DNA of 64,000 nt from Bog-473 sp964457065 (GCA_964457065.1 CAYWDQ010000004.1:1-64000); one strand, 5' to 3'; shown: positions 38,470 to 47,403, numbered from the stretch's first letter. The notes: generated from the letters alone by a model not told the origin. Made by a program: numbers and translations.

Positions 38470-39357
38470 GTGGCCCGGCTGGCGTACCTCGGCACCCCGG
38501 ACATGGCGGTTCCGCCACTGCGCGCGCTGGTCGGGGCGGGGCACGACATCGCGCTCTGCGTGACCCGGCCCGACCGCCGGCGCGGCCGCGGCGGGCAGAC
38601 CACGCCGAGCCCGGTCAAGGAGGCCGCCACCGAGCTCGGCATCACGGTCTCGCACGACATGGACGACGTGGCGACGGCCGGGGTGGAGATGGCCGTCGTG
38701 GTGGCGTACGGCCGGATCATCCCCTCCCGCCTGCTCGACGTGGTGCCGATGGTGAACCTGCACTTCTCGCTGTTACCCCGCTGGCGCGGTGCCGCCCCGG
38801 TCGAGCGGGCGATCCTCGCCGGTGACGACGAGACGGGCGTCTGCGTGATGAAGGTCGAGGCCGGTCTCGACACCGGCCCGGTCTACGCGGTGCGCACCGT
38901 GCCCCTCGACGACGACGTGACGCTCGCCGCGCTGCGCCGCCAGCTCGTCGACGTCGGCAGTGAGCTCCTCGTGGCCACCCTCGCCGGTGGGGCGTCCGGA
39001 CTGCCCGAGCCCGTGCCCCAGCACGGGGAGGCGACCGTCGCCGAGAAGATCTCCAATGAGGACCTCCATCTCGACTGGGCCGAGCCCGCCGTGCAGCTGA
39101 GACGGGTGGTCCGCCTCGGCCGTGCCTGGACCACGTTCCGGGGCAGGCGACTGGGCGTGCTGCAGGCGGCAGCGGGCCACGCGGTGCCCGGCGACGACGG
39201 GTACGCGCCCGGCTCGCTCGTCGGCCCGGTGGTGGTCACGGGTGCCGGCACCCTCGTGCTGCAGCGGGTGCAGCCCGAGAGCCGTTCGCCCATGTCAGCC
39301 GACGAGTGGTTGCGCGGTGTCCGGCCCGCGGACGGGGAGCGCCTTGGGACGGACTAG
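38470..39357 (+). CDS. fmt: methionyl-tRNA formyltransferase
   Basis: A 295-residue enzyme formylating initiator Met-tRNA with 10-formyltetrahydrofolate. Typical segments are LAYLGTPDMAVPPLRAL, VTRPDRRRGRG, VNLHFSLLPRWRGAAPVERAIL (with the catalytic Asn-His-Ser set) and DTGPVYAV. The C-terminal OB-like domain starts near 200. The Tam-like methyltransferase follows after two bases. Confidence 0.96.
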   Translation: MARLAYLGTPDMAVPPLRALVGAGHDIALCVTRPDRRRGRGGQTTPSPVKEAATELGITVSHDMDDVATAGVEMAVVVAYGRIIPSRLLDVVPMVNLHFSLLPRWRGAAPVERAILAGDDETGVCVMKVEAGLDTGPVYAVRTVPLDDDVTLAALRRQLVDVGSELLVATLAGGASGLPEPVPQHGEATVAEKISNEDLHLDWAEPAVQLRRVVRLGRAWTTFRGRRLGVLQAAAGHAVPGDDGYAPGSLVGPVVVTGAGTLVLQRVQPESRSPMSADEWLRGVRPADGERLGTD

Positions 39358-39359
39358 AC

Positions 39360-40166
39360 ATGAGGTTGGTGACTGTGACTCCTATCGACGGGTGGATCCC
39401 CGAGCAGTACGAGCGGTTCCGCTCGGAGCGCCAGCAACCCTTCGACGACCTGCTGACGCTGTGTCACCCCGTCGAAGGCGGGCGGATCGTCGATCTCGGG
39501 TGCGGCACGGGCCTTCTGACCAAGATCCTCCACGAGGAGATGGGCGCCAAGGAGACGGTCGGCATCGACTCCTCGCCCGCCATGCTGGCCCGGGCCCAGT
39601 CGTCCTTCGGGGACGTGCCCGGGCTCTCCTTCGCCCAGGGTGACATCGCAACGTGGCTCGACGAGGGGCTCGATCTCGTGTTCGCCAACGCGTCGCTCCA
39701 GTGGATCGACGACCACCTCAACCTCCTGGCCCGCATGCGCACGGCGCTGCGCGAGGACGGACAGTTGGCGTTCCAGGTGCCCGCGAACTATCGCCACCCC
39801 TCACACGTGTTGGCGCATGCGGTGGCCAACGAGTCGCCGTTCATCGACGCGCTCTACGGGGACGTGCCCGAGGACCGGGGCCGTTTCGTGCTCTCCCCGG
39901 AGTTGTACGCCGATCTCCTCTACGAGCTCGGGGCGAAGGATCAAGTGGTCCGCATGGAGGTCTACGGGCACGAGCTGGAGTCGACCAGTGAGGTGGTCGA
40001 GTGGGTCATGGGGACCCTCCTCACGCCGTACCGCACGCGCCTCAGCCCCGAGCTGTTCGACGAGTTCGTGGAGCGCTATCGGGAACGGCTCAACGAGGAG
40101 CTCGGGGAGCGCGAACCGTACTTCTACGGATTCCGGCGCATCCTGTGCTGGGCGCGCTTCAGCTGA
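39360..40166 (+). CDS. class I SAM methyltransferase, trans-aconitate methyltransferase-like
   Basis: A 268-residue Rossmann methyltransferase. The SAM loop is VDLGCGTGLLTKIL (about 44-57), the acidic residue after strand 2 is in GIDSSPAML, and ANASLQWIDDH is typical of the trans-aconitate 2-methyltransferase group. The substrate is not certain. In many actinobacteria the rRNA methyltransferase rsmB lies between fmt and rpe; it is absent here and this gene fills the slot. There is no ribosome binding site before ATG 39360, so coupling to fmt is likely. Confidence 0.85.
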   Translation: MRLVTVTPIDGWIPEQYERFRSERQQPFDDLLTLCHPVEGGRIVDLGCGTGLLTKILHEEMGAKETVGIDSSPAMLARAQSSFGDVPGLSFAQGDIATWLDEGLDLVFANASLQWIDDHLNLLARMRTALREDGQLAFQVPANYRHPSHVLAHAVANESPFIDALYGDVPEDRGRFVLSPELYADLLYELGAKDQVVRMEVYGHELESTSEVVEWVMGTLLTPYRTRLSPELFDEFVERYRERLNEELGEREPYFYGFRRILCWARFS

Positions 40167-40183
40167 GGATCGACGTCGGGACC

Positions 40184-40891
40184 ATGCAGGGACGGCCGTC
40201 CATCCAAGGCCGCGACCCGGGGCGTTTCGGCGACGTGCGGATCGCGCCGTCATTGCTCTCGGCGGACTTCGGCGTGCTCGCCGAGCAGGTGGGGGAGGTG
40301 GCCCCCTCCGCCGACTGGCTCCATGTCGACGTCATGGACGGCCACTTCGTCCCCAATGTGACGATCGGGCCACCGGTGGTGGCGTCGCTGCGCCGCCACA
40401 CGCCCCTGTTCTTCGACTGCCACCTGATGATGACCGAGCCCGGCCGCTACCTCCAGGACTTCGCCGACGCCGGTGCGGACGGGTGCACCGTGCACGTCGA
40501 GATCGGCGACACCGACGAGCTGATCGCCCAGATGCGCCGGCTCGGTCTGCGGGCCGGGCTCGCCCTCAACCCCGACACGCCTTTCGAGGCGGTGCAGCCG
40601 TATCTCGGCGACGTCGACCTCGTGTTGTGCATGACGGTGTTCCCCGGGTTCGGGGGCCAGAGCTTCATGGGCGAGGTCATGACGAAGGTCGAGCAGGTGC
40701 GCGCCGCGGTCGACGAGAGCGCGCTGGCACTGGACATCGAGGTGGACGGCGGGATCGACACCGCGACGGCGCCCGTGGCCGCCGCGGCCGGCGCCAACGT
40801 CTTCGTCGCGGGCACCGCCATCTTCGGGCACGAACGGCCCTGGGAGGCAGCCGACGCCATCCGCGAGTCCGTGCGCGACGCCCCCGGGTGA
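40184..40891 (+). CDS. rpe: ribulose-phosphate 3-epimerase
   Basis: A 235-residue TIM-barrel epimerase of the pentose phosphate pathway. Signatures are IAPSLLSADFGVL, WLHVDVMDGHFVPN, FFDCHLMMTEP, VFPGFGGQSF and IEVDGGID. The start ATG 40184 gives a 17-residue leader before the first strand; GTG 40235 is possible. It may supply the pentose branch near the riboflavin genes, which use ribulose 5-phosphate. Confidence 0.95.
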   Translation: MQGRPSIQGRDPGRFGDVRIAPSLLSADFGVLAEQVGEVAPSADWLHVDVMDGHFVPNVTIGPPVVASLRRHTPLFFDCHLMMTEPGRYLQDFADAGADGCTVHVEIGDTDELIAQMRRLGLRAGLALNPDTPFEAVQPYLGDVDLVLCMTVFPGFGGQSFMGEVMTKVEQVRAAVDESALALDIEVDGGIDTATAPVAAAAGANVFVAGTAIFGHERPWEAADAIRESVRDAPG

Positions 40892-40921
40892 TCCCGGCGT
40901 CCCATTGAAGACGGCCGGACG

Positions 40922-42058
40922 GTGAGCGGGGACGCGCCGCGGGCCGTGGTGGCCGGTGGTGGCATCTTGGGAACCTGGCACGCGCTCGAGCTCGTCCGGG
41001 CGGGGTTCTCGGTGGACCACCTCGAGGCCGATGGGGCTCCCCGGGGGGCGTCGGTGCGCAACTTCGGGCTGGTGTGGGTGAGCGGCCGGCGCTCCGGGGA
41101 GGAGCTCGACGTCGCCGTGCGGGCCCGTCGTCGCTGGGAGGAGGTGGGCGCCGAGGTGCCGGGATTGGGGTTCCGCCCGTGCGGCTCGCTCACCGTCGCC
41201 TGCGACGCAGCCGAGCGCGCGGTGATGGAGGCGTTCGCCTGCCACCCGCAGGCAGCTGCGCGCTCGATCACCTTCCTCGAGCCCGACGAGGTGCGTGCGT
41301 GCAATCCGGCGCTCCGCGGCGACGTGGAGGGGGCGCTGCACTGTTCACGCGATGCGGTGGTCGAGCCGCGCCTCGCGCTGGACGCGCTGCGTGCGTACGT
41401 GACCACAAAGGCCGCGCCGGACCGCTACCGTTTCCATCCGGGGTGCCGGGTCGTCACGGCCGCGGCGCGCGCCCTGGTCGACACGGTGGGAACCCGATGG
41501 GAGGGGGATCTCGTCGTGGTCGCCACCGGCGCCGCCTACGACCACCTGCCGGGCACCGAGGATGTCGGGGTCCGGCTGCGGCGGGTCCGCCTCCAGATGC
41601 TCGAGACGGGGCCGTTCGCGCCGAGGGTGACGACGGCGCTGGCCGACGCCGACACGCTGCGCTACTACCCGGCCTACGACGTGGCGCCGCTCGAGCTCCT
41701 CGGGGAGCAGGGCACCGTGGCCGGCGACCACCATCTCCAGCTGTTGCTGGTCCAGCGTCCCGACGGCAGCCTCACCATCGGCGACACTCACGCCTACGAG
41801 GAGCCCTTCGACTTCGCGCTGAGCGAGGAGCCCACTGACGAGCTGCTGGCGCGGGCCCGGTGGATGCTGGGGACGGAGCTGCCACCGGTGCGGCGGCGCT
41901 GGGAGGGCGTGTACACCCAGTGCACCGACGGCGCGGTGTGCCTCCGGGAGGAGATCCACCCCGGGGTCCTCCTGGTGACCGGCCCCGGTGGGCGCGGCAT
42001 GACCTGTGCGCCGGCGATCGCCGCCGATACGTTGATGGCCGCCGGGGTCACCCTGTGA
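40922..42058 (+). CDS. FAD-dependent oxidoreductase of the phosphonate-linked TIGR03364 type
   Basis: A 378-residue DAO-fold flavoprotein. The dinucleotide site is VVAGGGILGTWHALELVRAG at the N-terminus, and a second cofactor segment near the C-terminus reads VLLVTGPGGRGMTCAPAIA. It overlaps by four bases a phosphonatase-like hydrolase, the usual partner of this subfamily in 2-aminoethylphosphonate-type catabolism. A role in oxidising an N-substituted aminophosphonate to phosphonoacetaldehyde is a reasonable inference. No phosphonate transporter or phnW is nearby. Confidence 0.82.
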   Translation: MSGDAPRAVVAGGGILGTWHALELVRAGFSVDHLEADGAPRGASVRNFGLVWVSGRRSGEELDVAVRARRRWEEVGAEVPGLGFRPCGSLTVACDAAERAVMEAFACHPQAAARSITFLEPDEVRACNPALRGDVEGALHCSRDAVVEPRLALDALRAYVTTKAAPDRYRFHPGCRVVTAAARALVDTVGTRWEGDLVVVATGAAYDHLPGTEDVGVRLRRVRLQMLETGPFAPRVTTALADADTLRYYPAYDVAPLELLGEQGTVAGDHHLQLLLVQRPDGSLTIGDTHAYEEPFDFALSEEPTDELLARARWMLGTELPPVRRRWEGVYTQCTDGAVCLREEIHPGVLLVTGPGGRGMTCAPAIAADTLMAAGVTL

Positions 42059-42741
42059 TCGGGCCGTTCGTGCTCGTCTGCCTCGACATGGCGGGAACGA
42101 CCGTGCGGGACGACGGCGCCGTCGAGGCCGCCTTCACCGTCGCCCTGGGGGCCGTCGGGATCGTGGCCGGCAGCCCTCACGACGCCGAGGCCCGGGCGTT
42201 CGTGCGCGACACCATGGGATGGTCCAAGGCGGACGTGTTCGCTCGACTCCTCGATCCCGATGACGCCGCCCGGGCGACGGACGCCTTCGCCGCCGCCTAC
42301 GGAGCGACCGTCGCCGCCGGTGAGGTCGGCGAGATCCCGGGGGCTCTCGAGGTGATGCGCAGCCTGCGGTCCCGGGGGGTCCGGGTATGCCTCACGACCG
42401 GGTTCGCCCCGCCGACGCGGGACGCGTTGCTCGACGCGCTCGGCTGGCGCGACGAGGTCGACCTGGCTCTCTCTCCGGCCGACGTCGGTCGGGGCCGGCC
42501 CGCGCCCGACATGATCCTCGGTGCCATGGACCGCCTGGGCGTCGACGACCCCGGCACCGTGGCCGTCGTGGGCGACACGGTGAGCGACCTGGAAGCGGGC
42601 GACCGGGCGGGGGCGGGAGCGGTCGTCGGTGTGCTCAGCGGCGCCCACGACGAGGCAACGCTCGCCGCCGCCCCGCACACGGCGCTCATCGCCGACGTGA
42701 GGGGACTGCTGGCGGTCCTCGAATCTGCCTCACCCCGCTGA
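42055..42741 (+). CDS. phosphonatase-like HAD hydrolase (TIGR03351 type)
   Basis: A 228-residue HAD enzyme. The nucleophile loop is LDMAGTTVRDDG (Asp11), like the DMAGTT of phosphonoacetaldehyde hydrolase. Motif 2 is LTTGFAPPTRD and motif 4 is VGDTVSDLEAG. A cap-domain lysine, Lys58 in MGWSKADV, sits where true phosphonatase has its Schiff-base lysine (MG-x-x-K), which supports C-P bond cleavage. GTG 42055 overlaps the oxidoreductase stop, so the two make one unit. Confidence 0.83.
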   Translation: MIGPFVLVCLDMAGTTVRDDGAVEAAFTVALGAVGIVAGSPHDAEARAFVRDTMGWSKADVFARLLDPDDAARATDAFAAAYGATVAAGEVGEIPGALEVMRSLRSRGVRVCLTTGFAPPTRDALLDALGWRDEVDLALSPADVGRGRPAPDMILGAMDRLGVDDPGTVAVVGDTVSDLEAGDRAGAGAVVGVLSGAHDEATLAAAPHTALIADVRGLLAVLESASPR

Positions 42742-42751
42742 ACTGGGGATC

Positions 42752-42780
42752 TCGACAAAAAATGAAACGTGTTCTATAAT
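42752..42780 (+). promoter_or_regulatory. near-consensus sigma-70 promoter of the rib operon
   Basis: TCGACA at 42752-42757, a spacer of exactly 17 bases, and a perfect TATAAT at 42775-42780, in an AT-rich island unlike the surroundings. The expected transcription start is near 42787. Confidence 0.8.
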
Positions 42781-42794
42781 TTGAAAAGACGGTG

Positions 42795-42811
42795 CCGGGG
42801 ATCTACCCCGG
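42795..42811 (+). promoter_or_regulatory. hairpin in the ribD leader
   Basis: A perfect 6-base-pair stem CCGGGG/CCCCGG with loop ATCTA, within the roughly 40-base leader and 14 bases before ATG 42826. It is far too small for an FMN riboswitch. It may affect mRNA stability or ribosome access. Confidence 0.5.
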
Positions 42812-42825
42812 ACGAGGACGTGACC

Positions 42826-43845
42826 ATGGACGACGTGGAGCTCATGCGCCGGGCGATGGCGCTGGCCGCAGCGGTGCGCTCCACCACCGCGCCCAACCCC
42901 TGGGTCGGCTCCGTGGTCGTGGCGGCGCTGCCTCGCGGTGCGGGCGGTGCGGGCGGTGCGGGCGATGCGCCCACCTTCGAGGGCGCCACGGCGCCTCCGG
43001 GCGGCCCACATGCCGAGGTGGCGGCGCTCGCCGCCGCCGGGGAAGCGGCACGGGGCGCCACGCTCTACGTCACGCTGGAACCCTGCGCGCACCACGGGCG
43101 GACACCGCCCTGTACCGATGCCATCATCGAGGCGGGTGTCGCCCGGGTCGTGGTGGGCGTCGGGGACCCGGACCCGTTGGTGGCGGGAAGGGGCGTGGCC
43201 GCTCTGCGGAACGCCGGGATCGAGGTGACCGTCGGCGTGGCGGCCGACGAGGTCGCCGAGCAGCTGGCGCCCTACCTCAAGCACCGCACGACGGGGCAAC
43301 CCTGGGTCGTGCTCAAGATGGCGGCCAGCCTCGACGCCCGCACCGCGGCACCGGACGGCACCAGCCGCTGGATCACGGGGGAGGCCGCTCGCCACGACGT
43401 GCACGTCCTGCGGTCCCACTCCGATGCCGTGCTGGTCGGGGCGGGCACCGTCCGGACCGACGACCCTGAGCTGACTGTCCGGCTCGGCGACGGGATCGAG
43501 CACGCCCAACCGCTCCGCGTGGTGCTGGGCCAGGCGCCACCCGGCGCCCGGGTGCAGCCCGCCCTGGAGCTCACCGGTGATCTCGACGATGTGCTCGACG
43601 AGCTCGGCCGTCGTGGGGTCGTCCAATTGCTGGTCGAGGGCGGGGCGACCGTGGCGCACGAATTCCACGCCGCGGGCCTGGTCGATCGCTACGTCCTCTA
43701 CCTGGCGCCGGTGTTCTTCGGGGGCGACGACGCCCGCCCGCTCTTCGCGGGTCCCGGGGCTGGCACAATTGGTGATGTGTGCAGAGGCAGGCTGGTGTCG
43801 GTCGAGCGACTGGGAGAGGATCTTCGCGTGGAGGTAGCCGTCTGA
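42826..43845 (+). CDS. ribD: bifunctional riboflavin deaminase/reductase
   Basis: A 339-residue fusion. The N-terminal zinc deaminase shows APNPWVGSVVV, the HAE catalytic motif in GPHAEVAAL and the zinc Cys in EPCAHHGRTPPC. The C-terminal reductase shows VVLKMAASLDARTA and LVEGGATVAHEF. It performs two middle steps of riboflavin synthesis. A Gly/Ala repeat (about residues 40-47) comes from three copies of GCGGGCGGT. ATG 42826 is chosen over upstream frame text crossing the promoter. Confidence 0.95.
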   Translation: MDDVELMRRAMALAAAVRSTTAPNPWVGSVVVAALPRGAGGAGGAGDAPTFEGATAPPGGPHAEVAALAAAGEAARGATLYVTLEPCAHHGRTPPCTDAIIEAGVARVVVGVGDPDPLVAGRGVAALRNAGIEVTVGVAADEVAEQLAPYLKHRTTGQPWVVLKMAASLDARTAAPDGTSRWITGEAARHDVHVLRSHSDAVLVGAGTVRTDDPELTVRLGDGIEHAQPLRVVLGQAPPGARVQPALELTGDLDDVLDELGRRGVVQLLVEGGATVAHEFHAAGLVDRYVLYLAPVFFGGDDARPLFAGPGAGTIGDVCRGRLVSVERLGEDLRVEVAV

Positions 43846-45065
43846 TGGGGCTCTCGACCGTGCAGGACGCCATCGCCGCCATCGGCCGCCTCGGCATGGC
43901 CGTGGTCGTGGACGACGAGGACCGTGAGAACGAGGGGGACCTCGTCATGGCGGCCGAGGCCGCGACGCCCGAGAACATCGCCTTCTTCCTGGCCCATACC
44001 TCGGGTGTCATCTGCGTCCCGCTGCTGCCCGAGCGGGCGGACCTCCTCGACCTGCCCCTCATGGTCACGGCCAACACCGAGGCGCAGCGGACGGCCTTCA
44101 CGGTGAGCGTGGACTATCGGCACGGCACGACGACGGGGATCTCCGCTGCCGACCGGGCGGCCACCATCGGGGCGCTCATCGACCGGGACACGCGCCCGAA
44201 CGACCTCAACCGGCCCGGCCACATCTTCCCGCTGCGTTACCGGACGGGTGGCGTGCTCAAGCGGGCGGGCCACACCGAGGCGACCGTCGACCTGAGCCGC
44301 GCCGCGGGGCTCTCGCCGGCCGGTGTGCTCTGCGAGATCGTCACCGAGGACAAGTCCGAGATGGCGCGCCTGCCGGACCTGGAGCGCTTCGCCAAGAAGT
44401 ACGACCTCCCCCTGATCTCCATCGCCGAGCTCATCCGCTACCGGCGCCAGAACGAGAAGCTGGTGCGCCTGGTCTCCGAGGCGCGCATCCCGGCCAAGGA
44501 CCGGGAGTTCAGGGCCTTCGTCTACGAGTCGGTGCTCGACAACGAGCAGCACCTGGCGCTGGTGATGGGCGACGTGGCCGGGAGCGAGGACGTCCTGGTG
44601 CGGGTGCACTCCGAATGCCTGACGGGCGACGTCTTCGGCTCCCTGCGGTGTGATTGCGGGCCTCAGCTGCAGGCCGCGCTCGACCTGATCGAGCGGGAGG
44701 GACGGGGCGTCTTGATCTACCTGCGGGGCCACGAGGGACGCGGCATCGGCCTCGGCCACAAGATCCGGGCCTACCAGCTGCAGGAAGAGGGGCACGACAC
44801 GGTCGACGCCAACCTGCAGCAGGGGCTGCCGGTCGACAGCCGCGAGTACGGCATCGGGGCCCAGATGCTGGTCGACCTCGGGGTCACGACCATGCGTCTG
44901 ATGACGAACAACCCCGTCAAGTACGGCGGTCTCGAGGGGTTCGGCCTCGACATCACCGAGCGGGTGCCGTTGCAGACCTCGGCGAACCCCGAGAACATCG
45001 CCTACCTGCGCACCAAGCGGGAGCGCATGGGCCACCTGCTGCACGGCCTCGACGACGTCCTGTGA
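43845..45065 (+). CDS. ribBA: 3,4-dihydroxy-2-butanone-4-phosphate synthase / GTP cyclohydrolase II
   Basis: A 406-residue fusion feeding both branches of riboflavin synthesis. The RibB half (1-200) has DDEDRENEGDLVMAAE and DLNRPGHIFPLRY. The RibA half shows the zinc site in SECLTGDVFGSLRCDCG, then YLRGHEGRGIGLGHK. The start overlaps the ribD stop by one base (TGATG). The riboflavin synthase alpha gene that usually lies between ribD and ribBA is absent. Confidence 0.96.
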   Translation: MGLSTVQDAIAAIGRLGMAVVVDDEDRENEGDLVMAAEAATPENIAFFLAHTSGVICVPLLPERADLLDLPLMVTANTEAQRTAFTVSVDYRHGTTTGISAADRAATIGALIDRDTRPNDLNRPGHIFPLRYRTGGVLKRAGHTEATVDLSRAAGLSPAGVLCEIVTEDKSEMARLPDLERFAKKYDLPLISIAELIRYRRQNEKLVRLVSEARIPAKDREFRAFVYESVLDNEQHLALVMGDVAGSEDVLVRVHSECLTGDVFGSLRCDCGPQLQAALDLIEREGRGVLIYLRGHEGRGIGLGHKIRAYQLQEEGHDTVDANLQQGLPVDSREYGIGAQMLVDLGVTTMRLMTNNPVKYGGLEGFGLDITERVPLQTSANPENIAYLRTKRERMGHLLHGLDDVL

Positions 45066-45081
45066 CGGTCCGCTCCGCCTG

Positions 45082-45615
45082 ATGGCCGGCTCCGATCTCG
45101 CCGCCCTGCCCAAGGGCGCCCTCGACGACGTGGCGTCCAGGGTCGGCACCACCCTGCGCGGTGAGCACGACGGCACCGGTCTGCGGTTCGGGATCGCGTG
45201 CGCCCTCTTCAACGGCGGGGTGACGCTGCGACTGCTCGACGGCGCGCTCGCCGCCCTGGAAGAGGCCGGCACCGACCGGCGCGACATCACGGTGGCCTGG
45301 ACGCCGGGCGCGTTCGAGGTGCCCCTCGTGGCGCAGGCCTTCGCCCAGGCGGGCAAGGTCGACGCAGTCCTGTGCTTCGGCGCCGTCATCCGCGGCGACA
45401 CGGGCCATTACGACATCGTGGCGGGGGAGTGCGCGTCGGGCATTCAGCGGGTGCAGTTGGCCACCGGCGTGCCAGTGGTCTTCGGGGTGCTCACCACCGA
45501 CACGCTGGGGCAGGCGCTCCAGCGCTCGGAGCCCGACCAGAGCAACAAGGGCCGCGAGGCGGCGCTCACCGGGATCGAGATGGTTCGGCTCCTGCGGAGC
45601 GGACCCCTCTCCTAG
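45082..45615 (+). CDS. ribH: 6,7-dimethyl-8-ribityllumazine synthase
   Basis: A 177-residue lumazine synthase that assembles into capsids or pentamers. The core motifs are WTPGAFEVPLVAQ, GAVIRGDTGHYDIVAGE (catalytic His) and PVVFGVLTTDTLGQALQR. An N-terminal extension of about 25 residues precedes the fold. It lies 16 bases after ribBA. Confidence 0.95.
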   Translation: MAGSDLAALPKGALDDVASRVGTTLRGEHDGTGLRFGIACALFNGGVTLRLLDGALAALEEAGTDRRDITVAWTPGAFEVPLVAQAFAQAGKVDAVLCFGAVIRGDTGHYDIVAGECASGIQRVQLATGVPVVFGVLTTDTLGQALQRSEPDQSNKGREAALTGIEMVRLLRSGPLS

Positions 45616-45740
45616 GCGGTCCCCGGAGCGCCGTCCGGAACTCCATTCATGGAGCATTCACGCGACCGACACGGCGCGGACACCTCTGCTCCGTAGCGTG
45701 ACGCGGACGAGAACCAGCAGACCGGAAGGAATGGTCCGGC

Positions 45741-46859
45741 ATGGATGAGACCGCTGGCGCGGGCCGCCTGATGGACATGCCCGAGAGCGAAGGTGTGGCC
45801 GATCCGCCCACGCCGCGCGCCGAGCACCCGGCGCCCGGCGTCGACCCCGCGCAGATCCGATTCCGCCCCGGGGTCCGCCGCGAGGGTGCGTTCAGCGTGC
45901 GGTACACCACCATCCACGGGTACCGGCGGGCTTACGTAAAGGCCGGCCGCGGCCCCGCCCTGCTGCTGATCCACGGCATCGGGGACAGCTCGGACACCTG
46001 GCGCCCGGTGGTCGAGCAGCTGGCCGAGCACCACACGGTCATCGCCCCGGATCTGCTCGGCCACGGGCGTTCCGAGAAGCCCCGGGCCGATTACACCATC
46101 GCCGGCTTCGCCAACGGGATGCGTGACCTCCTCACCGTGCTGGAGGTCGAGAGCGTGACCGTCGTGGGCCACTCGCTCGGCGGCGGGGTGGCGGCGCAGT
46201 TCTCTTACCAGTTCCCCGAACGCTGCGAGCGTCTGGTGCTGATGGGCAGCGGGGGGATGGGCCGCACGGTGAGCCCGCTGCTCCGTCTTGCGGCCGTGCC
46301 CGGTGTCGAGGCCCTGATGCCGTTGCTCGGGCTCCCACCCGTCCGCTTCGCGAGCCGCCTCGGCGCCGGGCTCCTCCGCGTCCTCGACACGGCGCTCGGG
46401 CGCGACGCGAAGGAGATCCTGGCCGTCTTCGATGCGCTGCCCAACACCGAGGCCCGACGCGCGATCCTGCGCACGCTGCGTTCGGGCGTCGACTGGCAGG
46501 GCCAGGTGATCACCATGCTCGACCGTGCCTACCTGGCCGAGGGTGTGCCGACCCTCATCATCTGGGGCAGGCACGACGCGATCATCCCGCTCGGACACGG
46601 GCGACTCGCCCATGCCGCACTACCGGGGAGCGAGCTCGAGATCTTCGACGAGGCGGGTCACTTCCCGCACCACACCGACCCGAGGCGCTTCGTCGAGGTC
46701 GTGCACGAATTCATGGAGCGCACGACGCCGGCGCGGTTCGACCGCGAGGACTGGCGGGTCCGCATGCTGCGCGGGACGCGTGCCGGCGTGGCGGGAGGAC
46801 TCGCTCAGGCCGAGGCCATGGATACGGCGTCCGCCGCGGCCGAGCTGACCCTTCTGTAG
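45741..46859 (+). CDS. alpha/beta hydrolase fold protein
   Basis: A 372-residue protein with an N-terminal tail of about 50 residues and a C-terminal tail of about 40 around a complete hydrolase core. The oxyanion loop is HGIGDSS, the nucleophile elbow is GHSLGGG, the acid is in IWGRHDAIIP and the catalytic His is in EAGHFPHH. The substrate is unknown. The ATG has GGAAGGA 11 bases upstream and a possible -10 TAGCGT near 45694. It stands alone between ribH and a minus-strand gene. Confidence 0.85.
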   Translation: MDETAGAGRLMDMPESEGVADPPTPRAEHPAPGVDPAQIRFRPGVRREGAFSVRYTTIHGYRRAYVKAGRGPALLLIHGIGDSSDTWRPVVEQLAEHHTVIAPDLLGHGRSEKPRADYTIAGFANGMRDLLTVLEVESVTVVGHSLGGGVAAQFSYQFPERCERLVLMGSGGMGRTVSPLLRLAAVPGVEALMPLLGLPPVRFASRLGAGLLRVLDTALGRDAKEILAVFDALPNTEARRAILRTLRSGVDWQGQVITMLDRAYLAEGVPTLIIWGRHDAIIPLGHGRLAHAALPGSELEIFDEAGHFPHHTDPRRFVEVVHEFMERTTPARFDREDWRVRMLRGTRAGVAGGLAQAEAMDTASAAAELTLL

Positions 46860-46957
46860 AACCGGCTGCAGAGCCTGCCGACCGGTGCCGTCCCGTGCGC
46901 CGGGTACGTGGCGGTCGGCGACCGCCTCCCTCGTGGGTCGTGGATCGACGCCCCGAG

Positions 46958-47215
46958 TCAGACGAGGACGGGCACGTGGACCGACTCGTCGTGCGCCGCC
47001 TGATCGATCACGAGTGCGCTGCACGTCGGGCACACGGCCGAGCGGGACGGGACCGCTGTCGTCGGCCTCGAAGGCCCGCCGGTTGCCTCTTGCGCGCCCG
47101 GACGAGAGCCGTGGTGACCGTATTTGTGTTGATGGCGCGTGGCCACGACGAGCGGAACGGTCGCGACGAGGACCGCGACCACCATCAACGGGATGCACAC
47201 GAACAACCAGGTCAT
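46958..47215 (-). CDS. small membrane protein with C-terminal CxxC
   Basis: An 85-residue protein with one transmembrane helix at about residues 3-25 (WLFVCIPLMVVAVLV), a His/Lys-rich juxtamembrane part (RHQHKYGHH), a Pro/Ser linker and a short zinc-like end, VCPTCSALV (Cys62, Cys65). ATG 47215 has a G-rich sequence (GGTGGGG) about 7 bases upstream. I know no named family. Between 46860 and 46957 and between 47216 and 47403 I see no other gene. Confidence 0.6.
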   Translation of the reverse strand: MTWLFVCIPLMVVAVLVATVPLVVATRHQHKYGHHGSRPGAQEATGGPSRPTTAVPSRSAVCPTCSALVIDQAAHDESVHVPVLV

Positions 47216-47403
47216 GGATCTGCCCCACCTGAATCTCCATTGGACCGCCGGAGTGCGATCCGAGTGTGGCTCGCACTGTCTCACGGAGCCCTGTCGATTT
47301 CGGGCGCAATGGCGTTGCCGTTCCGTTGCCGGCGCGACGAGTGACGTCCGCCGGTCCGGGCGTTCCGGATGACCGCGCCCCAGGCTCACCGGGCGGTGGC
47401 TGC

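Noticed and set aside
42742..42825. FMN riboswitch before ribD
   Set aside because: The space between the mapped-looking promoter and ATG is about 40 bases, far shorter than the aptamer, and the conserved aptamer blocks are absent.
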